Source of the DNA: Pseudobacteriovorax antillogorgiicola
GTDB taxonomy: Bacteria; Bdellovibrionota_B; Oligoflexia; Oligoflexales; Oligoflexaceae
NCBI RefSeq assembly: GCF_900177345.1
Contig: NZ_FWZT01000008.1
Location: forward strand, 62,001-126,000
Reading direction: 5' to 3'
DNA: 64,000 nt
Below the pieces are notes generated by a model, which did not search any database, was not told where the DNA came from, and worked only from the letters and a program-made list of their open reading frames with translations. The translations under genes were made by a program, and so were the position numbers. Below are positions 17,999-25,033 of this stretch, one piece after another. Within the stretch, counting starts at the first letter, position 1; every line of letters starts with the position of its first letter.

Positions 17999-18787
17999 CT
18001 AGTTGCCGTCGAGCATATCGCCGACCTGACCTAAAACGCTACCTTCTCCCTGCCTTTGACCACCAGCCCGCGGAGCGTTGGCCAAGACGCGATCGGCTAA
18101 TCGAGAAAATGGCAAGCTCTGCATCCAGACGGTGCCTGTGCCACTAACTGTTGCAAGAAAGAGCCCTTCGCCGCCGAATACCATGGACTTGAGGCCTCCG
18201 GCACGCTCGATACTATAATCGAGGCCAGGAGTGAAAGCGACGAGGCAGCCCGTATCGAGTCGCAGGGTTTCACCACGGAGTTCTTTACGAACGATGGTGC
18301 CTCCAGCATGTACAAAAGCCATGCCATCACCTTCTATACGTTGCAGAATAAAGCCTTCGCCGCCAAAGAAACCAGTGCCAAGGCGCTTGTTGAAGGCGAT
18401 GCTGATTTTGGTGCCCAAGGCAGCAGCTAGGAAAGAGTCTTTTTGACACAAAATCTCACCACCGACTTCGGACATGTTGAGATCGATAATTTTTCCTGGA
18501 AATGGTGCAGCGAATGCAACCCGCTTCTTGCCAGCTCCCTGGTTGGTGAAATGAGTCATAAAGGCAGATTCGCCAGTGATCATTCGTTTGCCCGCGCTGA
18601 ACATTTTGCCAAAGAAGCCTTGGTCTGGCTCTGAACCGTCGCCCATTTTAGTTTCAAATAAAATGCCGTCTTCCATATAGTTCATAGCCCCAGCCTCGGC
18701 AACCACGGTTTCCTGAGGATCTAACTCGACTTCCACAATCTGCATGTCGCTGCCAAGGATCTCGAAATCGACTTCATGACATTTCAT
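17999..18787 (-). CDS. AIM24/TIGR00266 family protein
   Basis: A beta-helical protein of unknown biochemical function conserved in bacteria and mitochondria. Family signatures seen include [11 protein letters not shown] near the N-terminus, glycine-rich [13 protein letters not shown] in the middle, and [17 protein letters not shown] towards the end. The ATG at 18787 is preceded by GGAG at seven bases, so I prefer it to the in-frame ATG at 18805. Length 262 fits the family. There is no membrane segment. Downstream of it on the same strand is the aminotransferase gene. Confidence 0.9.
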   Translation of the reverse strand: MKCHEVDFEILGSDMQIVEVELDPQETVVAEAGAMNYMEDGILFETKMGDGSEPDQGFFGKMFSAGKRMITGESAFMTHFTNQGAGKKRVAFAAPFPGKIIDLNMSEVGGEILCQKDSFLAAALGTKISIAFNKRLGTGFFGGEGFILQRIEGDGMAFVHAGGTIVRKELRGETLRLDTGCLVAFTPGLDYSIERAGGLKSMVFGGEGLFLATVSGTGTVWMQSLPFSRLADRVLANAPRAGGQRQGEGSVLGQVGDMLDGN

Positions 18788-18885
18788 TGCTAATCTCCGC
18801 TTCAAGAGGTTATTCCTGAGCAGACGCTAACATTGAAAGGGGAGGGAGTGCCAGGCCTATCTGAGGCATGCCTGGCAGGAGAAAG

Positions 18886-19239
18886 CTACTTTTTCTTTGC
18901 TTTGCTAGCTTCGGGAGCAGAGTCCGAACAAGGTGCGCCTTCGAGGAACTTAGCAATCTGATCAAATTCAGCCTCAGTCACTGCGCTTACCATCGCCATC
19001 ATTGCAGCTGACATTCCACTGTTGCGCTTGCCACTTTTTATAAGGAGCGACTGCTGCTTCAAGTATTCTGCCGACTGGCCACAAAGCTTGGGATAGAGAG
19101 GCATGATCGGCTTCGCACCATTTGCTCCGTGGCAGGTATGGCATAGCTTTGCTGTGTATAGTTTTGCTCCATCAGCCCAACCGTAGGTCTGCCAAGTTAA
19201 TCCAAGCACACATAACATCACCTTTGACCATCGATTCAT
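18886..19239 (-). CDS. Small periplasmic monohaem cytochrome c
   Basis: A signal peptide (about 22 residues ending at YGWA) precedes a class I cytochrome c domain with haem site CHTCH. A methionine ligand is expected among the Met residues after residue 65 (SGMSAAMMAM). Length 117. It is the last gene of the cbb3 operon; its ATG overlaps the stop of the small membrane gene by four bases. Context suggests it substitutes for the haem domains of CcoP, delivering electrons to CcoNO. The C-terminus is a lysine-rich tail. Confidence 0.88.
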   Translation of the reverse strand: MNRWSKVMLCVLGLTWQTYGWADGAKLYTAKLCHTCHGANGAKPIMPLYPKLCGQSAEYLKQQSLLIKSGKRNSGMSAAMMAMVSAVTEAEFDQIAKFLEGAPCSDSAPEASKAKKK

Positions 19240-19436
19240 GAGTCCACCTCCTTCACATTACAAAATTCAAAAATATCGATATTGTCGTGGACTGAAGCGA
19301 AGGAGCCTAGATTATAAAACATATAGGTCCCTGCCCAACCCCCGAGCAAACCCAGGAATAACACGAACAGGATCGGAATCCGACCACTTTTCTCTTGGGG
19401 AATTTGGTAATCATAATCAAGTTCCGGGTTGGACAT
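19236..19436 (-). CDS. Single-span membrane protein of the cbb3 operon (CcoP N-terminus-like)
   Basis: 66 residues: a polar N-terminus with LDYDYQIPQ, one membrane helix (ILFVLFLGLLGGWAGTYMF) and a short periplasmic tail. It overlaps ccoO upstream by 20 bases and the cytochrome c gene downstream by 4, so all are translated together. The N-terminal membrane anchor of CcoP has a similar layout, so this protein and the separate cytochrome c may together stand in for CcoP. CcoQ is the other possibility, but CcoQ usually carries its helix nearer the N-terminus. Confidence 0.7.
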   Translation of the reverse strand: MSNPELDYDYQIPQEKSGRIPILFVLFLGLLGGWAGTYMFYNLGSFASVHDNIDIFEFCNVKEVDS

Positions 19437-20007
19437 TTTGCTCTTCCTTTTGCTTGAGTGATTGTAAATATCGTACTAGGTCCAAAGCTTTTTGACTAGC
19501 CACGATGGGGGGCTCTGTTTCAACTCCAATCCAATCAAAGACCAAAACAACATCGTCAGGGCCAGGCTCAGCTTTCTCTTCAAAAAGGAAAGGGTAGGCC
19601 GGCATGATGCTCCACGGCACCATGATCCGAGGAGCATAAAGGTGCATCAGATTCCATTGCAGCGATGGATTTCGGTCGCCAATATTAAATAGATCAGGGC
19701 CGGTTCTCATGGTTCCAAGCTGATGAGGCCTTTGGCCAGTGTAGTCCTGAGCCTTGGGTTGATAACCCCAGCCACGAGCAAAGTCGGGGCCGAAGCTCTT
19801 GTCTCTCGGTTGCTGCGAATGGCAGTAAACACAACCGAGATCGACATAGGCTGCACGTCCCCGAGCAATCGCAGGATCGGCTTCCCCCAGAGGCACCGAT
19901 TGAGGTTCTGTTTGCCGCAGGATTGAAAAATACGGTGTCACAACTAAGACCACTCCAGAACACAAGACAATGATCACAGCCCCGACAGCCACCAAGACCT
20001 TATTCAT
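19417..20007 (-). CDS. ccoO: cbb3-type cytochrome c oxidase subunit II
   Basis: Membrane-anchored monohaem cytochrome c subunit. An N-terminal helix (about residues 5-27) is followed by the haem site CVYCHSQQ and the CcoO signatures RTGPDLFNIG and MPAYPFLF. Length 196 is close to typical CcoO (about 200-240). It overlaps the stop of ccoN by four bases (ATGA), showing tight coupling. Electron flow would be from the soluble cytochrome or quinol-linked donors to CcoN. Confidence 0.95.
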   Translation of the reverse strand: MNKVLVAVGAVIIVLCSGVVLVVTPYFSILRQTEPQSVPLGEADPAIARGRAAYVDLGCVYCHSQQPRDKSFGPDFARGWGYQPKAQDYTGQRPHQLGTMRTGPDLFNIGDRNPSLQWNLMHLYAPRIMVPWSIMPAYPFLFEEKAEPGPDDVVLVFDWIGVETEPPIVASQKALDLVRYLQSLKQKEEQNVQPGT

Positions 20008-21551
20008 GACGACTTGCCTTTCTTCTTATCTACAAAGCGTTTCAGGATCAGGATAAAGTGAATCATAAAAACCATATGGCCGATGGTTAAAAGCAAGCCG
20101 CCGAAGCTTCTTGCCTTAAGATAGGGAATCGTTACAAGAACTGACTCCATAAATGAAGCATTCGCATCGAGCATTTTCACCCCTTGGAGCCAGCCACCGA
20201 TGCCCAAGAAAATTACATAGATGGCAATTCCTATCAGTGCCAGCCAGAAGTGAAGAGAAATCAGGCGACGATAAGGCCAGTTGGTTTGAAGCACCTTTGG
20301 GATTACAAAGTAGCAAGCGCCAAATAGGATGAATGATGCAAAACCATAGGCGCCGAGGTGGGCGTGAGACACCGTGTAGTGGGTGAAGTGGGTGATGCGA
20401 CTCAAGGCCCTAAGGGAGTGAAGGCTACCTTGAACGCTGGCGAGGGTATACATCATGGCTCCCATCACTACGAAGCGAAGGGGAAGCATGTCGCGGACAG
20501 CCCCTAGGTGGCGGAAGGCTGTCATATGGTGATTGATGGCTACCGATATTACGGGAATCAGCATCATCATGCTCATGACAATGGAAATGGTTACAACATA
20601 CTGGGGAACAGGACCACCGATCAGATGATGGACTCCTACATTGCTGTAGAAGATAGCCAGGGTCCAGAACCCAAGAAAGGAAAGGTTATAGGAGTATATG
20701 GGGCGGCCGATGATCTTAGGAATGATATAGTAGGCGATCCCTATACTCATCGGGGTAAACCATAGCCCTAGGACGTTGTGGGCAAACCACCAATTGACAA
20801 GAGCATGCTCGACACCTTCATGAATGTGAGGGAGGTTGCCAATAAAAAAGAGGATAGGAAACCAAAGTAAAGAGGCGAGGATGTACCACACGGAAACATA
20901 GAGGTGGCGAACCTTGGAACGTATGATAGAAATGAGAACGGGCACCGCGATCAGAGCCCCGGATAGGGCAATAATGAGATCCACCCAGAACGGGAACTCC
21001 AACCACTCGACACCCTCCGAATAGCCAAGAAGAATCGAGGCCAAGCCGAACGTTAGTGCAACGTTCCAGCTTAAGCCTCCAAAAAAGATCAGACGACTAA
21101 AGGGGATGGGAGCGTGGACCAACCGCGGCATGAGCCAAGTCGCGATTCCAATGACTCCCAGAGACAACCAACCGTAAGCAACCGCATTGAGATGAAATGT
21201 TCTCATCCTGCCAAAAGTGAGTGCAGCCTCAGAGATCAGAAAGTCTGGTTCATGGAGCTTGATCGAGGCGATGAGGCCTGCAATAGAGCCGATGAGCAGC
21301 CAGAAACAGGCCATAAATAGGCAGTAAATAACGGGAGTTCGAGTTGATATATCCAAGTTTTTCCAAGCCGAACTATCCTTGCTGGCATCCATCGATTCTC
21401 GGTGATTTAAACCTCCTCGATCGAAGATAACCAGTCCTGAGCTGTTGGAAAAACTCATCCCGTGGGTGTAGAAAGCAAAGGCTACAACTAAGATTCCGAT
21501 CAGCGTGAGCAGGGCGCTTAATCCAGACAGACTCACCAAGGTTTCAAACAT
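20004..21551 (-). CDS. ccoN: cbb3-type cytochrome c oxidase subunit I
   Basis: The haem-copper catalytic subunit in the inner membrane with about twelve helices. Visible ligands: RTFHLNAVAYG (low-spin haem region), WWFAHNVLG (CuB His), VGVHHLIG (two further CuB His), and SHAHLGAYGF (haem His pair). GRPIYSYNLS carries the tyrosine expected to cross-link in cbb3 enzymes. The start at 21551 is supported by GAGGT five bases upstream; in-frame codons extend to 21626. The operon continues as ccoO, a small membrane gene and a cytochrome c. It is divergent from regB-regA. Confidence 0.94.
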   Translation of the reverse strand: MFETLVSLSGLSALLTLIGILVVAFAFYTHGMSFSNSSGLVIFDRGGLNHRESMDASKDSSAWKNLDISTRTPVIYCLFMACFWLLIGSIAGLIASIKLHEPDFLISEAALTFGRMRTFHLNAVAYGWLSLGVIGIATWLMPRLVHAPIPFSRLIFFGGLSWNVALTFGLASILLGYSEGVEWLEFPFWVDLIIALSGALIAVPVLISIIRSKVRHLYVSVWYILASLLWFPILFFIGNLPHIHEGVEHALVNWWFAHNVLGLWFTPMSIGIAYYIIPKIIGRPIYSYNLSFLGFWTLAIFYSNVGVHHLIGGPVPQYVVTISIVMSMMMLIPVISVAINHHMTAFRHLGAVRDMLPLRFVVMGAMMYTLASVQGSLHSLRALSRITHFTHYTVSHAHLGAYGFASFILFGACYFVIPKVLQTNWPYRRLISLHFWLALIGIAIYVIFLGIGGWLQGVKMLDANASFMESVLVTIPYLKARSFGGLLLTIGHMVFMIHFILILKRFVDKKKGKSS

Positions 21552-21705
21552 GGGCACCTCATAACAATTCAACAGGCTGAGACTAGGGCATTCAAGGCGG
21601 GCAGCAAACGCAGCAAATCGCACCAAAAATAAGTTAAGTCCATTGATATCAGTAAGATAGCTTATGCTGTCAGCACTTGTGGCACCTGCTTTTTATTGCT
21701 ATATC

Positions 21706-21719
21706 TTGATTGCAATCGT
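21706..21719. promoter_or_regulatory. FNR-like half-palindrome between ccoN and regB
   Basis: TTGAT-TGCA-ATCGT matches 8 of 10 positions of the FNR/CRP-type consensus TTGATnnnnATCAA. It lies in the region between divergent ccoN and regB, just upstream of the regB ribosome-binding site. No Fnr gene is in the window, so function is inferred from context only. Confidence 0.3.
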
Positions 21720-21735
21720 GAGTTCTAGGGGTACC

Positions 21736-22977
21736 ATGAATTTTCTTGAACCAGACTTTTCTCTGATATCGAACGACCATGCGGCAAAACTGGAGTGGCT
21801 GGCTCGCCTGAGGCTTGTAGCTGCCTTCGGCCAGCTCGTGATGGTGCCCATTGGGCTATATAATGGCTTCATCCCATACGATAGCCTGATGGAAATCTTT
21901 GGGCTGATCTCCTTACTTCTGATCATGAATTTGCTGATTTGGAAGTCGATGCGCAGGAAGAAGGCTTACCCCGAACACACAGTTTTCATCCATTTGTGCA
22001 TCGACTTCGTTTTTTTTAGTCTATTTCTTTCCCTATCCTCAGGTTTTTTAAACCCTCTTATAAATCTCTGCTTTCTACACTTTGCCATCGTCGGGCTGAA
22101 TGTCAGCCCGAAGTTCGGTGCTATGTTTTTTTGTTGGGCTACAGCTCTGCTTGGTTTGGTTTTTGCGAGTAGTGTGGCCGATCCTTGGAACAGTCGCATG
22201 ATGATTCTCTTGGGGACATACATCTTTGTTGGCCTGACAATACTGGTTGTTTCTCAATGGTTTTCACGGACCATGTCCCGTTACAAGGAATCGATCCACC
22301 ACCTTAGAGTTCAGCTTGGAAAAGTCGATAGCCTCAGGGCGAGCGGCCTTGTGGCTGCCAATCTCTGCCATGAGCTTTCCACCCCAATCAACGATGCTGT
22401 TCTCAAGGTCGGCATGATACGGCACCACGATCAGAAATTAGAGCGCCATCGTCTATGTGATGATGTGGAAAACCTCCTTCTTGAATGTGGAGATCGATTG
22501 CAGAGCCTGTTCTCCGATGCATCCATGGAGGAGGGCCAACGCTTTGTGGCAACAGATATCGGCCAACTTGTATCCCGCACGGCAAATAGCTGGCGATCTC
22601 ACCTATGCCCCCACCTTCACATGGAGATTCAAATACCTGACCAAGGAATCATCAAAGCAATACCTAGAATGCTATTTATTCGAACTTTTATGGACTTCTT
22701 AGATAACGCGCGGGATGCTATTGGTTCAAGAGATGGTGCGTTGAAGGTCACAGTTAAAGCGCTTCGTGACGCCAGTGTGGAAGTTGCAGTAGAGGACAAC
22801 GGGCCCGGATTCCAAGAAACTATCAAGGATAAAATCGGAACCCCATTCCTAACCAATAAAGAGAGTGGAGTTGGCTTGGGGCTCTATACGGCATCTCATT
22901 TGGCCTTTCATCTGGGAGGGGATTTCCAAGTTGGTAGGTCAAGCTTGGGAGGAGCCAAGGTTTGCTTGCAGTTTTAG
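21736..22977 (+). CDS. regB: Redox sensor histidine kinase, RegB/PrrB-like
   Basis: Six membrane helices occupy the first 190 residues. Between them lies GFLNPLINL, comparable to the quinone-binding GGxxNPF region of RegB. The H-box is LCHELSTPIND; its Cys just before the His is worth noting because RegB activity is set by a redox-active cysteine, though in a different place. The ATPase domain has DNARDAI, EDNGPGF and GVGLGLYTA. The start at 21736 has AGGGG at the right distance; an upstream ATG at 21664 has none. The response regulator follows after 13 bases. It is divergent from the cbb3 operon, a known RegA target in other proteobacteria. Confidence 0.87.
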   Translation: MNFLEPDFSLISNDHAAKLEWLARLRLVAAFGQLVMVPIGLYNGFIPYDSLMEIFGLISLLLIMNLLIWKSMRRKKAYPEHTVFIHLCIDFVFFSLFLSLSSGFLNPLINLCFLHFAIVGLNVSPKFGAMFFCWATALLGLVFASSVADPWNSRMMILLGTYIFVGLTILVVSQWFSRTMSRYKESIHHLRVQLGKVDSLRASGLVAANLCHELSTPINDAVLKVGMIRHHDQKLERHRLCDDVENLLLECGDRLQSLFSDASMEEGQRFVATDIGQLVSRTANSWRSHLCPHLHMEIQIPDQGIIKAIPRMLFIRTFMDFLDNARDAIGSRDGALKVTVKALRDASVEVAVEDNGPGFQETIKDKIGTPFLTNKESGVGLGLYTASHLAFHLGGDFQVGRSSLGGAKVCLQF

Positions 22978-22990
22978 AGGAGACGTGTCA

Positions 22991-23512
22991 ATGAAGTCGG
23001 TACTATTAGTAGAAGATGATAAACGTTTTCGAGACACTTTGAGGGCGAGTTTTGAAGGCCTTGGGTATCAAGTTTTTGCCATTGCTAGCGAACGTGAGTA
23101 TTTCTCGCTGAAAGTGAAGTCCATCGACTACGCGGTCCTGGACTTGCAGCTAGAGAAGGGCTCTAGCTTATCTATAATTCCCTTGATAAAACGCTATCAT
23201 AGTGATTGCCGGATCTTAATGCTCACTGGCTTCGGCACAGTGACGGCTGCGGTGCAAGCCATAAAGTTGGGTGCGGATAACTTTATTCATAAGCCAGCGA
23301 CGCTGAGTCGGATATTGTCTGCCTTAGACGAGGATATATCAAATTTAGACGATATTCCTCAAGAAACGCCAACACTGGCGAGGCAGGAACGAGACTATAT
23401 TGAGTTTGTCTTGGCCCGTTGTGATGGCAATATTTCTAAAGCCGCGAGGGAATTGGGAATCCATCGGCAAAGCTTGCAGCGAAAGCTGCGCTCTTATCCA
23501 CCATTGCGCTAA
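22991..23512 (+). CDS. regA: Response regulator with Fis-type HTH, RegA/PrrA-like
   Basis: Receiver domain with VEDDKRF, phospho-acceptor Asp in YAVLDLQLEKGSS, MLTGFGT and HKPAT. A C-terminal Fis-type helix-turn-helix follows (CDGNISKAARELGIHRQSL). At 173 residues it matches the RegA/ActR/PrrA family (about 180). GAGGAG stands upstream of the ATG. Paired with regB and facing ccoNO, so it likely controls the terminal oxidase according to oxygen or quinone redox state. The classical RegA linker proline stretch is short here. Confidence 0.9.
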   Translation: MKSVLLVEDDKRFRDTLRASFEGLGYQVFAIASEREYFSLKVKSIDYAVLDLQLEKGSSLSIIPLIKRYHSDCRILMLTGFGTVTAAVQAIKLGADNFIHKPATLSRILSALDEDISNLDDIPQETPTLARQERDYIEFVLARCDGNISKAARELGIHRQSLQRKLRSYPPLR

Positions 23513-24237
23513 ACAGCTTGGTCGCTTATCTGATCTCCATGGTGCTTTTTTGCAGATTCCGATTGGCAGCTAACGATAGCCGGAGCTTCATGGATCAGTT
23601 TATCATTGCTTAAAGCATCAACCATAAATAGTGCGAAATCGACACGTCGGGTGCGGTTGCTATTCAAAATTGGGTCGCCTATGTGTTGACTCCATACCGG
23701 CAGTCCTTCACTCGGGCCCTCTTCAAGGTCGCTGCCACGGACTACCGTCCACTTGCGCGGACTAGCGAAAATTCTGCGACATGCTTCCACCTGGTCATCC
23801 ACTTCAGCGAAGCGAAAAACTCGTGCAAGCCAAGTAAAAAAACGGAGCATTCGTTGGAAGCCCTTCGAATATTGGTCTCTGCCGTCTTTGGTAATATGCC
23901 AGCCACAGGAGAAAATGAGTCGTGCCTCCGATGGCGCATAATCTAATACTGCCTGCGCTGTGCCGCTGGAGTATTGCTGGATACCCCAAGGCGCCAGGAC
24001 CGTGAGGACTCCATCACACCCCTTAACAGCCTTTTCAATGATAGCTCTTTCGTTGGTCATGCCTGGGAATATCGTAATCGAATCCTTAAACTCGTCCAAT
24101 TTCTCAACGCTCTTTTCGCGACAAACCCCCACCACTTCATAGCCACGGTCGAGGCAATGACGAACCATGTAGCGACCCAATTTTCCAGAGATTCCAATGA
24201 TACATACTTTTAGCGCTTTTGATGTTCCCTGACTCAT
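23509..24237 (-). CDS. NAD(P)-binding NmrA/atypical SDR-like protein
   Basis: An N-terminal Rossmann motif, IIGISGKLGRYMVRHC, indicates NAD(P) binding, and the rest follows the atypical SDR/NmrA layout (about 240 residues) without a clear YxxxK catalytic pair. It may be a redox sensor or an epimerase-like enzyme. It begins three bases after the end of the solute-binding protein gene, so the two form an operon. It ends convergently with regA, overlapping by four bases. Confidence 0.75.
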   Translation of the reverse strand: MSQGTSKALKVCIIGISGKLGRYMVRHCLDRGYEVVGVCREKSVEKLDEFKDSITIFPGMTNERAIIEKAVKGCDGVLTVLAPWGIQQYSSGTAQAVLDYAPSEARLIFSCGWHITKDGRDQYSKGFQRMLRFFTWLARVFRFAEVDDQVEACRRIFASPRKWTVVRGSDLEEGPSEGLPVWSQHIGDPILNSNRTRRVDFALFMVDALSNDKLIHEAPAIVSCQSESAKKHHGDQISDQAV

Positions 24238-24240
24238 AAG

Positions 24241-24945
24241 CTAGCCTTTATACTTTTTTACGATTTTGGCAATGGTTTCGGATTCCTGCTCCAGAATATC
24301 CTGGATGACCTTGAGCAGTTTGTGCTGCTGCTTCCGTACAGCGACGGCAACGGGCACGCTATCGATGGAGCCTAAGACTTTGATCGGGACCTGATGCTGG
24401 CGACTGAGATAAAGAGCGACGGCTTTGGGGAGGAGGAGACCATCGAAGCTACCCTGCACGAGCTTCATAAAGCCTGCCGACTTTTCAGGCACCCTTACCC
24501 AACGAATGGCAAGGCCTTTTTGGTTCTTTAATTGACCTTCCAATGGCGAGTGAAAATCGCTACCTACAATCTTTTGGCTCAGGTCTTCAATCTTATTTAC
24601 CTTGGCATTGCTTTCAAGAGTGATCAGTACGGAGTCTCGCGAGTAGTAGGGTTTCGTAAATGTCAGGAACTTCTCTCGCTCAGCTGTGATTTCAATGCCA
24701 ACAATGCAGTCGATAATCGAGAATCGCAGCGATGCGAGGACGTTTGTCCAAGTGTTTTGAAACAAATCAAAGGAGTATGCTTTAGATTTAGCAGAGATGA
24801 TGTCAAATATTTTTGCATCGAGACCAGTGGCCTTGCCCTCTTTTTGAAACTGGTAAGGTGGGAATCCCGTTGCGATTCCACAAGTCGCTGTTTTCGCCCA
24901 GGCAGGATATGTCAAGAAGAGCGCAAAGGCGATAAATCGTTTCAT
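24241..24945 (-). CDS. Periplasmic solute-binding protein, family 3 (amino-acid type)
   Basis: A signal peptide ending at PAWAK is followed by a two-lobed SBP_bac_3 domain: CGIATGFPPYQF, GLDAKIFDII, and DCIVGIEITAER, which is the usual first-lobe signature, and SFDGLLLPKAVA in the second lobe. 234 residues is normal. The ATG at 24945 has AAGG upstream; an earlier in-frame ATG at 24984 lacks both this and a proper signal. No ABC permease or ATPase lies nearby, so it may be an orphan binding protein or a sensor component. Confidence 0.85.
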   Translation of the reverse strand: MKRFIAFALFLTYPAWAKTATCGIATGFPPYQFQKEGKATGLDAKIFDIISAKSKAYSFDLFQNTWTNVLASLRFSIIDCIVGIEITAEREKFLTFTKPYYSRDSVLITLESNAKVNKIEDLSQKIVGSDFHSPLEGQLKNQKGLAIRWVRVPEKSAGFMKLVQGSFDGLLLPKAVALYLSRQHQVPIKVLGSIDSVPVAVAVRKQQHKLLKVIQDILEQESETIAKIVKKYKG

Positions 24946-25033
24946 TGCTATAACCTTATGTACTAAGACGGCTCGTCCTATCATATCTAAAATGTATCGA
25001 GCGTTCTAGGCCTACTTCAGGAGATATTGAGAC

